DNA of 64,000 bases from Antitrichia curtipendula (lineage: Eukaryota; Streptophyta; Bryopsida; Hypnales; Leucodontaceae): the NCBI GenBank assembly GCA_951230915.1, contig OX579638.1, positions 34,262,322-34,326,321 on the forward strand, given 5' to 3'. Shown one piece after another: positions 55,861-64,000 of the stretch. A model generated the notes under the pieces. That model searched no databases. It was given only the letters and a program-made list of their open reading frames with translations, and was not told where the DNA came from. The translations under genes were made by a program, and so were the position numbers. Within the stretch, counting starts at the first letter, position 1. Each line of letters starts with the position of its first letter.

Positions 55861-56223
55861 GTCCCCTATTTCTCTATGTACTTTCATCCATTTTCCATCT
55901 GCTTTCATTCATTAGTTCAAATACTTTCATCCATTTATTCATCTACTTTCATCCAACTTTCATCTACATTCATCCCTACCTTTTTAATCCCACGAATGTC
56001 ATTTTTCTTTCATTCTTATCCCAATTTCAAAAAACCATTCTTAAATCAAAATGAAACATTCGCCCAATTTTTGGGGAAATTTCACCCAATGTTGAGGTAT
56101 ATTTTATCCAATTTTTTCCCTTGTTTTATTTAATATCTGAAATTCTATTCCTAAACATACGCTCCCCGCTCACCATTCTACGCTCCGCGCTCGCCGCTCC
56201 CCGCTCACATACTAGCACCGTTG
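55861..56223 (-). repeat. MULE right terminal/subterminal inverted repeat
   Basis: Reverse complement of the left end design: CATCCA/CTTTCATC words (55865-55980), then CGCTCCCCGCTCACCATTC..., and CGCTCACATACTAGCA at the tip. The duplicated target CGGAAGATGCGG follows at 56224-56235. Confidence 0.75.
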
Positions 56224-56586
56224 CGGAAGATGCGGAGGACTGTTGAACAGAAACAATTTCCGAGTAAGGAGACGAACGGTCACTTTTAACGGGTGGGAAA
56301 ACCGGGCGGAGAAACAAAGAAGAAGGGTCATGTTCAAACCCTAGTCATTGTCTCTTTCCTATCCGGTGTAGTCTGTCTTCTAAGAGTGTTTCTTAGTAAT
56401 TGAGGAGCTAATCTGAAGAGTATTAGTGTTTTGTGATTCCGGTTCCTGTGGGACGGAAGTCTGACTGCCATCTTCTTAGGCGAGGAGCAGTGGTGTGAAG
56501 GAGCTATCTCGAGCGAGAGGGAGCCTTGAGTGACTGTCATTTTCTTGGGCAAAAGTCTGACTACCTAGTTTAGACCTTGAAGCACC

Positions 56587-58323
56587 ATGGTGAAGGTTGA
56601 GGTTAGCGATGAACCACTCTTGGTCGCTCTCCGGTCAGTAACGCCAGGGTTACCTACAAGCACAAAGGAGAGAGCACTTTTGAAGGAAGATTTGATCCAG
56701 ATTGGGTGTGAAGGTTTGATGAAGAAGCCCTGGAGTTTGAGAAACGAGGAGATGGTGTTGGAATTGCTTGTGAACCAGTCAAGCGAGTGGCACAAGACGA
56801 TCCGAGCTCTGCTGACCGGATGGACTTCCGAGGTATGGGGAGAGGTGTACAGGTTTTCGAAGGAAGGAGAAGGCATGGCGGCAAGGTCAGACAAGTTTGC
56901 GAATGGTAAGTTCTGCAACCCTGTCAATCCCAAGGACGGATTTGCAGTAACAAACTATTCGAACCTGAGGCATAGGAGAGTGTTAGAATTCTTAGTTCCG
57001 CTTTTGAATCCGGACAGACCAACCAGGGTCACGGTGACCTTGGCTAACACGATCTTTGGGACCTTAATCGGAGACCGGAAGGTGTCATGGAGGTTAGTAA
57101 TGAGAGATGTAGTGAACAGGATGGTGGCAGTAGTAGGTAAATCAAAGCCATCAGCTCTCTCACCCTTCCTCTTCCATCTCTATGAGCATAATGAACTACT
57201 GAGAGGAAAAGAGAGTACCATGTATAAGAAAGTAGAGGTCATGATGCTGTATGAGATTAGTCCGGAACCCGAACTGGAAGTGGAAAAGAAAGCATCACGA
57301 GAGGAGTCAGAACCGGAACCTGAGGTTGCCCAGAAGAGAGTAAAGAAGGAAGTAGGAGAGGGAACCAGTAAGGATCCGGTATGGGCGAAGAAGGATGACC
57401 CTCTCGGGGTTGTTATTGAAGAGTTGAAAGGCATCCGGGATCAAGTGATGAGGGATAGAGAGATGACCTGGAAGTTGAAGGACCGGATAGCTAGTCTATC
57501 TGGTCAGGTTAAGGATCTCGAGGAGAAGTTAAGGAAGAAGGCGGAAGATGACAGTAGGAAAGTCTCAGTTGAATCCGCGGATACCCTTAAGCGGATCCAG
57601 AGTTTCATAGGACATCTGGGTGATATGGTTAACTAGGCCAATCTCTTTGATGCCGGAGTCTTGAAAGAGGGATTTCAGATAGGACCCAAGATCGTATCAG
57701 TCTTGGTAGATTATCATGAAAAGATGGAAAAAACTCTCTTTGAGTTACGGGAAGTTATGTCAGAATCCGGTTACAAGTTGGAGAAATTGGGACCGGATAA
57801 GTCACATGCCTCACCAAGTTCTGCTGACCGGAAGGGCAAAGGAGGAATGGAGGAGAAGACTACGCCGAGCAGGCGATCAAAGTTGCAGACACCATCAGAG
57901 ATCGGAAAAGGGTTTTCACCTAGATCCCAAATCCACAGTCCAAGTCAGAAACCGGAAGGAGGAACCCCACAGAGCGTACCATCCGGGTTGTCTCCCAAAG
58001 GGACTTCGGCAAAGCGTAAGTCTACTCCAAAGAGAGGTCGGGAGCCATCTCCACCTATTGACGTGTATTCAGAGGAGGATGAGTCTCTGGAGACCACTGA
58101 GAAGGAGGCCAGTGAGTTCGACACAAGCGATGAGTCTGGACATGAAGAAGAGGAATCGGAATCAGAAACGGAACCTACACTAGGGAAAGGTAAAGGAAAG
58201 GGATCGACCCCTTCCAAGGGTAAGGCGCCACGCGTCCCTAAACCCTCAGCAAGTCGACAACAGCTAGCAAGGAAGGGCACCATGAAGGCCATACCAACGC
58301 CATCGAAGCAGTTGAAGAAGTAG
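56587..58323 (+). pseudogene. extra ORF in the gypsy 3' LTR region
   Basis: One frame of 579 codons from ATG 56587 to the stop at 58321, with a single TAG at 57634-57636. Residues 1-215 look globular (WSLRNEEMVLELLVNQ, SEWHKTIRALLTGWTSEVWG, RRVLEFLVPLLNPDRPTRVT, LSPFLFHLYEHNELL). The layout recalls the plant-mobile/'putative plant transposon protein' domain found as an extra ORF in some gypsy elements, but the match is weak. Then come a coiled coil (about 57400-57600) and a long disordered S/P/K/E tail. No membrane segment, so not envelope-like. The protein is unrelated to the MULE genes: it lies outside the MULE's duplication and is in the LTR sense. Confidence 0.7.
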
Positions 58324-58705
58324 GTAGAAAGCAGCTCTATAGTAGCTTTCCGGTCCGATGAACCTGGACAGTCAAATCCGGATTTTTCGGATCTAAGATC
58401 CACTTTTTCCGGAATCTGCCGCAAGTTTGTAAAGTCAATTGTTAGTGGATAGAGAATGACGCGTATCATTCTCTGATCCTTAGTTTAGGATTTTCAAGAG
58501 GCCTTTAGGGTTTTCTTTGTGTTTAGTATTTAGTGGGATTGAAGTTAGCTTCAATCTTGGGCCATGCAAGACTGAACAAGTTTTCTACTTGTGTTCTTTT
58601 CATTTTCCATTGCAAAGTATTCTGATTTCCACTTCCTAAGTGTTGGTCTGAAAAGTCTCAACTTTGGGTTGGTATGTCGGCAATGCTTGAACCATTGTTT
58701 AGTGC

Positions 58706-59434
58706 GGATAGCTGTGTTTGCAGGTTTTGGAGAATACAAGAAGTCCCCGGATGTTCTCTGTATCCGGTTTCCGGGAGTAGCGTCTCCGTCTAGGGACTGG
58801 GGTCAGGGGAATCTGTTGTTGTAGTGATGTGGGGATTGTAAGGATCTCCTGTGTGACCTTCTATGTCCGGATTAGTTCCTGGGTTAGTTGTGAGGAGAAA
58901 CTGAAGTCCCATTCTTTTATGTCTTTTGTTGTTTTTCTTTGAGTTTAGCTTCTGACACTTTAAAACTTGAAGGGTAGGAATTCACGCAGCCTTCCTTAAT
59001 TGCAAATTACGGAACCCTCTGTTATAGAAGCTAAACTTCGTATCCAGTTACTAGTTTGAGGATCCAGAAGCGGAATTTGGAAAAGGCACAGAATAATGAC
59101 ACTCCTTCCGATTTCCGATTCTATATCCTAGGATCAGAGTGGTATCATTGAATAAGAGAGTGGTATATTGTTTAGGACCATTCCTTGTTGTTGTTGTGCG
59201 GATAAGAACTACTATAGGATAGTCCGACCGGAGGGAAACTAAGCACGTAGGTATCTTTAGCTTTCCGGTTTAGAATCCGGTTTACTGGTGGTTGTGGTAA
59301 CTTCCGCATCTTGTTCCGGTCATCACTATAGAAGTTAATTGATCTCTGTGAGAACGATACACGAGTCATCTTAAAGGCGTTTTAAGTACTTTGGAACGTC
59401 TACTGGAGGGATTCTACTTTCTTGTGCTACGACA
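58706..59434 (+). repeat. 3' LTR segment shared with the 5' LTR remnant
   Basis: Matches 36062-36791 with only about a dozen differences. Short open stretches in both copies on the minus strand are part of the LTR and not genes. Confidence 0.9.
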
Positions 59435-59760
59435 ACTCCCCAGCAAAAGATGAGGATCATGTTATGTCTTGCAAGATCAAAACTGAGGCAGACTTGTATG
59501 AGCATATCAAAAATTTGACAGAGGAGGAAGTGGATTATGAAAGACTACAAAAGTTGAGAGAAGAAGCTAGGGCAGAGGGAGTGACTACAGCAGTAGTGAA
59601 GGTGGCTCAGACCCAACAATCTCTTTAATAGATAATGACAATGCAATAACCAAGCGAAAGACCAGAAACATGACTGCGGAGGAATTAGCCAAAGAAGTAG
59701 AAGTAGAAAAGAAGAAATACAAGAAAACCAAGAAGAGTCACAGGATTACGCCACTTGGTT
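59435..59760 (+). other. unassigned open stretch after the LTR
   Basis: Just after the LTR end an open stretch runs to 59628 and encodes a charged, K/E-rich segment (LYEHIKNLTEEEVDYERLQK), then a further K/E-rich stretch in another frame to 59760. It could be an exon or fragment of a gene or retroelement gag into which the gypsy element inserted. No family is recognised. Confidence 0.3.
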
Positions 59761-59969
59761 AGTGTCCACGTTGCATTTGGTTTAGTCTGCAGAAAAATAT
59801 GTACGCACTGTACTAAATCTGTACGCTTTGCCAATTGGCACATTTAAAAAAAAATTACAATGACATTTGACATACTGTCTCCGTAAAACTCTTTGCCCAT
59901 GCTTACGCCCTAAAACACTGTGCTTCCTAATTTGAAAATATTTGAAAACTAAGTGAAGTGACTTCTTAG

Positions 59970-60125
59970 AGAATGTTCACATTATATGATTCGAGTAAGA
60001 TGTACTCTCATTATGAAGGTGAGGATGTTCACAATATGTGATTCGAGTAAGATATACTCTCATTATGAGGGTGAGGATGTTCACAATATGTGATTCGAGT
60101 ACTCATCATGAGGGTGAGGATGTTT
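59970..60125 (+). repeat. three ~52-bp tandem repeats
   Basis: GATGTTCACAATATGTGATT, then CGAGTAAGATATACTCTCAT and TATGAGGGTGAG, repeated about three times with small deletions in the last copy. Confidence 0.85.
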
Positions 60126-60134
60126 AGAGAAGGG

Positions 60135-60275
60135 CTTCTTCCCATTTGATCCTTCTTGTGTTCCTTTTTGTGCTCCTGCCTTCTTGTGCTCCTGTCTTTG
60201 AGCAAAGCCGGTTACTACATTGTGAGCCTTTTTGTGCTCCTGACTTCTTGTGCTCTTGCCTTCAGGTGCTCGTAC
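60135..60275 (-). repeat. TTTTTGTGCTCCTG short repeats
   Basis: Six to seven copies of a (C/T)TTCTTGTGCTCCTG / TTTTTGTGCTCCTG word, partly in two larger blocks (60160-60205 and 60225-60265). Confidence 0.8.
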
Positions 60276-60435
60276 GATCCACGACATTAGGTGTGTGTGT
60301 ATTGTTTTCAGAGGCTTAGTAGAAGTTCTTCATTTTCAGTGGGTGTGGTACTACTTTGTATCTTGGATAATGTGCGCCTCCTATGCTTTGTGGTTTACTT
60401 CTTTGTTTATTGTTGTTTTGGTATAGGTAATGGCA
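60276..60435. other. flank of the second MULE
   Basis: T-rich plus-strand sequence without a supported gene, just outside the presumed left end of the second element. Confidence 0.4.
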
Positions 60436-60771
60436 GGGTTGCTAGCATGCGAGCTTGTGAGCCCGTGAGCTTGTGAGCTGGAATCATAATTTTGGAAAAA
60501 AAGGATGAGGGACCTATGACCGTGGGTTTTGTAAATTGTTTAAAATAGCAAATGTGAAGTCATTTTTGTAAGTACCAAGGTGTGGAAAAATATTTTCTTA
60601 TACTTTTATATGCACTATAAAAATATACGCAAGTTTGGAACAAACCAAGCAATGCAAAATCACAAAAGAATGAACACACATGAAAGATATAGCCATAAAA
60701 CACACAAATCCAATTATAGTAAAAAACAATACATGACACTTTGACTCACGAGATATGTCAATCTCATGAGT

Positions 60772-63700
60772 CTAAGCCACTGTAGACTCAGTCGCAGAAT
60801 CCTGAGTTGTAGACGACTCTGAAGTCTCTGTACCTTTGGATGTTGACCCATCTATGAATTGGAAAACATTCAAAGCATATGTATCTCTACGGCGTTTGCG
60901 TCTAATGCATCCAAACTCCACAAATGCCGATGCTGCTTGCTCGGCATATATTGGAAGATGAAAAGACTTCTCTGGACTAGAGAGAAGACTTTGTTTTTTC
61001 ATCATTGCATCTTTCGACATCAATCCCTCACGGCTGCAAACACAAATGACACAATGTTAGACTCATACAATACAATGATTACCGAACAAAACAAGAGTTT
61101 TCTAAAATATACAAACTTACTTACTCAATTTCCCCTTCCGTGCAAACTTCCGAGGCACCACAGTCATGTTGTCCGGATCTTGAGATGCTGCAACTGCTGC
61201 TGGCGGTTCCGCAGTCACTGCTGTCGGAGTGGATTTCTTCATGGGCTCGAGGACCGTGTCAAAAATGTCCCTGTCCTCCTCCAAAGCCACAATGTGGCGG
61301 CCCGTGCCGCAACATACTGTAATAGACGCACCTACAGTAAACAAAATGAAACTCATTATCTCAAAAGATAAATACAGAAATTTGAACTAAAATTCACAAT
61401 CTGTAAATAGAGAACTCACCCATAGATGCGTTGCAGTCGAGAATCAAATCTCCTTCAGCCGTTGTCGCTTCGATGAGGAGTTGGAAAAGCTTGGGGTCCT
61501 TCTCGCGAGCACCACGCCATGGTTTGTCTCCATTCATCAACATGTTTTCCTTGGTGGTGAAATTCATCAGCATATCGTCTAATCCAATATCCATGCCGAC
61601 ATTCTCTATTGTTGGAGTACGTTTGAAAGAGAAATTAGATTTCCCTTTCGTGCCGAGGTCTTTCACCATGAGGCTGATCCCAAACTTTTGAGTCTACAAA
61701 CGTCCAACCAAAAATAATATTAAGAATCACAAAAACTGTTTGGAAATCCAAATGCCACTTCAAAGAATAAAATTGAAAAGATAACATACCGTGGTACTAC
61801 TGTCAAAGGCTGAGGTCAAGTGCATGTGGTTCATTCCCATCCACTCCTTCTTCTTCACCATCATATATGTCTCGCATAGTCCTACAATATTGGACTTCGA
61901 ATCCAAGGAGAATGAATGAAACACAATCATACAGCCATGGTCTTGCAAATGCTTTTCAGCAAAAAAGAAGGCCATCTGCATAGCCTCATATTCCTTGTCT
62001 GCATTCCACGTCGGCACCGCCATTGGTGAAGAAGACACCCCTGGAACCGGCAAGTTCTCTGGGCAGTCAAAAAATACAAGGTCCACTCTCGGACACTGGT
62101 TTACTTTATCGTCAAACATACGAGACTTACCTGTCAACAACTGCAAACAAACAAATTATAAAACAGTTAATAATGGATATATACAACGTTCACGTCCTTC
62201 ATTTTCAAAACAAATTAGCAGAATATAATTTATAAAATTCTTACCTATTTTAAAAACTCCATCACTTCGTTGTAGAATGTCGGCTTCTCAGTCTCCATAT
62301 CATCCATGAGCTCCACAATGGATAAGTTCAGGATACACTCCTCCGTGTCATCTTCATCATCCTCACCAATAACAATGACCTGAGTCCCCTGAACAATGAT
62401 GTCCTCTGTTAGTTGTGACAAGGCCGCGTTTCTCTTCAATCCAGTCTGAGATCCAGATTGCATCTGAGACCCCTGGTCCACCGTAGATGATGCTGGAACT
62501 TGGCCACCGCCTTCGACCTTCTTCTTGCCTTTGCCCTTTCCCTTCCCCTTTCCCTCCTTTTCCATTTCTTTTTCCTTCTCCGCCAACTTTGCCACTCGAT
62601 CTACTTCCTTCTTCTCCTTGTTGATGAGAATGTCTTTTTCCTTGGCTTCTTTCTTTTTGTCAGCAATTGTCCTTCTAACAATGGCCTTCCTCTTTGCTGC
62701 ATCACTGAGGCCTGCAAATTCGTCCACCACCAAGTCAATAGCCCCAAGACCTTCGGAAGACTTCCGCAAATCAACCTCCGATGGATGCGTGTATGTGGGG
62801 GCAGTCTATGTACCAGCCTCCACTACTAAGGTGAGCGGTTGTGAAAGTGCGGAGCTGACTCGGTGAATACATGCAATCAGCCGAAGAACAATCTAGCCAT
62901 GTCATCAAGAACGGAGGAAGATCCTGACAATTAATTGCGCCTTTAGTAAGAAGCTCATACTTGAAGTATCTGCACCCAAAAAAATGAAATGGAATCAAAT
63001 GCAATAGTAATCCTACACAATGATTTAAGAAGAAAAAAAAGTGATGAAGGTAACTGACAACTGGAAGATACATGAGTCATTAAAATGCATTCTATAAAAT
63101 ATGTGTTACAGAAACGGGACCGAATCAAGGGGTACCCTGAGGTACCTCTTTGACCCTAGTCGGATCCGACTAAGGTCTTGGCTCTACCTCGAAGAACCCT
63201 TGATATCAGTCCACCACCTTGGTCTACATAATAATCTATCGATATTAGCAATTCCAAATAAAATTTAGTAATCATATTCCTAAAACAGCTTCAATGATTA
63301 TTACAATCACTTCTACAGAATTCAGCGTTCATACCGGAAGATAACTCGTCGAACCGTTTGCATTGATCCATCAAAATTCAAGCAGGAGTCACCCTTCTTG
63401 AAGTAATTTGCTCCTTTTAGAGCCGGTCCAAACCCTTGATTCCAAATCTTCCTTCTCCAGCCTTCCACGTACTCTGCTAAGTACTCCGGCTGCTGTGGAA
63501 CTTTCATATTGATCATGATATTGTCCTTATGAACCACCATGTCAAAATACTCCACGGCCGCATCTTCAATCTGTAATCATAGAATTGCAAATAAGAATTT
63601 TAGACATTTCCATAACATACACATGTCAACAACGTAGAAATGGGAGAGTATATTACAAAATTGGACCAACTACATACTTTGAAATAATGTACAGAAGCAC

Positions 63701-63900
63701 TTACTCCCCGCATACCAGACGCACTTGTTCAAGAATGGTCCCAAATTTGTCTCTGAAACAGGTTGAGCTGGAAATTTTCTAGCATCGCGAGATGGCATGG
63801 AGGAGTTCCACCACTTCAGGAACTTTATCTTGTGTAAGGCTGTGGTGTTGCACGTAGCTACCATTTGCAGTTTCTCAAGAGTCATCTCTGGAACCTCATT
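60772..63900 (-). CDS. methyltransferase-like gene, copy 2 (5' end missing)
   Basis: Exons parallel copy 1: about 63670-63900, 63322-63570, 62254-62970, 61790-62140, 61420-61690, 61131-61332 and 60772-61035, joined by GT-AG introns at the same places. Contents: LTLEKLQ-type helical region, EYVEGWRRKIWNQ, DLPPFLMTWLD, a long K/E coiled coil (62500-62700) and acidic EDDEDDTEE. The motif IV region is RVDLVFFDCPEN. NGDKPWRGAREKDPKLFQ follows. The SAM loop is GDLILDCNASMG, spliced to GASITVCCGTGRHIVALEED, and the tail is S/T-rich. No in-frame stops are seen. The only break is a one-base shift at a G5 run (62797-62801), which could be a real mutation or a sequencing error. The ParB-like exon expected upstream is not in the window. 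Roughly half the residues match copy 1, so the copies are old relatives, not recent duplicates. Confidence 0.72.
63110..63230. promoter_or_regulatory. palindrome-rich intron block in copy 2
   Basis: Within the intron between the 63322 and 62970 exons: GGGGTACCCTGAGGTACCTC and a perfect 16-bp palindrome TAGTCGGATCCGACTA (63157-63172). Copy 1 has TCTCGGCACCGAGA (46587-46600) in the equivalent intron. Possible protein-binding sites. Confidence 0.45.
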
Positions 63901-63949
63901 AGAGCTCTAGCAGGGTTGTCTTGTCGGACGGGTTTCCGGGTTTTGGTGA

Positions 63950-63990
63950 CATATTAGACGTGTCGCGTCGCGTCGCGTGTCGTGTATGAC
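63950..63990 (+). repeat. GTCGC short tandem repeat
   Basis: GTGTCGCGTCGCGTCGCGTGTCG: a GC-rich pentamer repeat at the window edge, unlike the surrounding sequence. Confidence 0.7.
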
Positions 63991-64000
63991 ATGTGTCGAA

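Larger units (their letters stand above)
43396..56223 (+). mobile_element. Mutator-like element with methyltransferase gene
   Basis: Left end GAAATGCTGGTATGTGAGCG and, in reverse complement, right end CAACGGTGCTAGTATGTGAGCG. Both continue into GAGCG-rich sequence and then GATGAAAGTAGATGAAAAAG-type repeats, so the terminal inverted repeats are long and degenerate (about 43396-43800 against 55860-56223). A 9-12-bp duplication flanks it, in the range of MULEs. It contains a divergent gene pair: ParB/methyltransferase-like (-) at 44.2-49.35 kb and MULE-type transposase (+) at 51.18-55.2 kb, with three 180-bp repeats between. It is inserted in the 3' LTR of the gypsy element, so it is younger than that element. 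Both genes have in-frame stops. Confidence 0.8.
36062..59434 (+). mobile_element. Ty3/gypsy LTR retrotransposon, interrupted
   Basis: A 5' LTR remnant (36062-36791), a PBS, gag, protease, RT, RNase H and integrase in Ty3/gypsy order, a polypurine tract, and a 3' LTR that shares its last ~725 bp with the 5' remnant. Without the MULE insertion (43396-56223 plus one target copy) and the 238-bp MITE, the element is about 10.3 kb. Coding regions carry many in-frame stops and at least four frameshifts, so it is dead. It abuts the 35.8-36.06 kb repeat on the left, where the beginning of the 5' LTR is missing. Confidence 0.9.
43091..59434 (+). repeat. 3' LTR, split by the MULE
   Basis: Begins TGTGAAAACCCGGAATACC after the polypurine tract and ends CTACGACA at 59434, TG...CA. 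Without the MULE (43396-56223) and one duplication copy it would be about 3.5 kb, unusually long, and contain the 56587-58323 ORF. Only the last ~725 bp can be checked against the truncated 5' LTR. The alternative is that 43091-58700 is internal sequence and the LTR is only ~730 bp, but 58706 does not begin with a clear TG boundary after a polypurine tract. Confidence 0.6.
60436..64000 (+). mobile_element. second MULE-type element, left part, runs off the window
   Basis: GGGTTGCTAGCATGCGAGC then TTGTGAGCCCGTGAGC resembles the first MULE's tip (TGCTGGTATGTGAGCG, with GAGCG words), and CTATGACCGTGGG at 60514 matches 43914. Then follows the same minus-strand methyltransferase gene with the same exon order. 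The right end and any transposase lie beyond 64000. At about 63905 the similarity to copy 1 stops, so an internal insertion or rearrangement is possible. Confidence 0.6.

Noticed and set aside
56587..58323. Envelope-like protein of the gypsy element
   Set aside because: No signal peptide, membrane segment or cysteine pattern. Coiled coil plus disordered tail instead.

Overview
The window looks like nuclear DNA of a land plant, most likely a moss. The PPR-DYW protein and the kinase-like pseudogene resemble moss families I know, introns are GT-AG, and most of the sequence is nested transposable elements. The species cannot be fixed from the sequence alone.

Layout. 1-5.5 kb is AT-rich debris with a decayed kinase-like gene and a 220-bp MITE. 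5.6-11.1 kb is the only clearly cellular gene territory: a minus-strand PPR-DYW RNA-editing-type protein, preceded by exons carrying the PDF motif of organellar single-stranded-DNA-binding (OSB) proteins. The two are joined by a phase-consistent intron, so they may form one chimeric gene. 11.2-14.3 kb holds small foldback elements and a decayed CACTA fragment. 14.3-36.06 kb is a repeat complex: two tandem ~3.3-kb units, bracketed by inverted copies of a shorter sequence. The second unit is split by a 12.86-kb CACTA transposon (20324-33181, TSD TTT). This carries a TnpD transposase gene (+) and a TnpA-type gene (-) that contains an FCP1/HAD-phosphatase-like domain.

36.06-59.43 kb is a Ty3/gypsy retrotransposon (truncated 5' LTR, PBS, gag, protease, RT, RNase H, integrase). 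What looks like its long 3' LTR contains an extra ~579-codon ORF and is split by a 12.8-kb Mutator-like (MULE) element at 43396-56223, flanked by a 12-bp duplication. The MULE carries two divergent genes: a transposase with a zinc-binding N-terminus and a C-terminal SWIM finger (+), and a multi-exon gene (-) joining a ParB-like domain to a class-beta amino-methyltransferase-like domain. Three 180-bp tandem repeats lie between them. A second, much better preserved copy of the methyltransferase gene fills 60.4-63.9 kb, behind a related terminal sequence, and runs towards the right edge.

Main candidate system: a plant MULE family that encodes its own ParB/DNA-methyltransferase-like protein beside its transposase. 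The older copies have decayed almost entirely by in-frame TAG/TGA stops, the pattern expected of C-to-T change at methylated cytosines.
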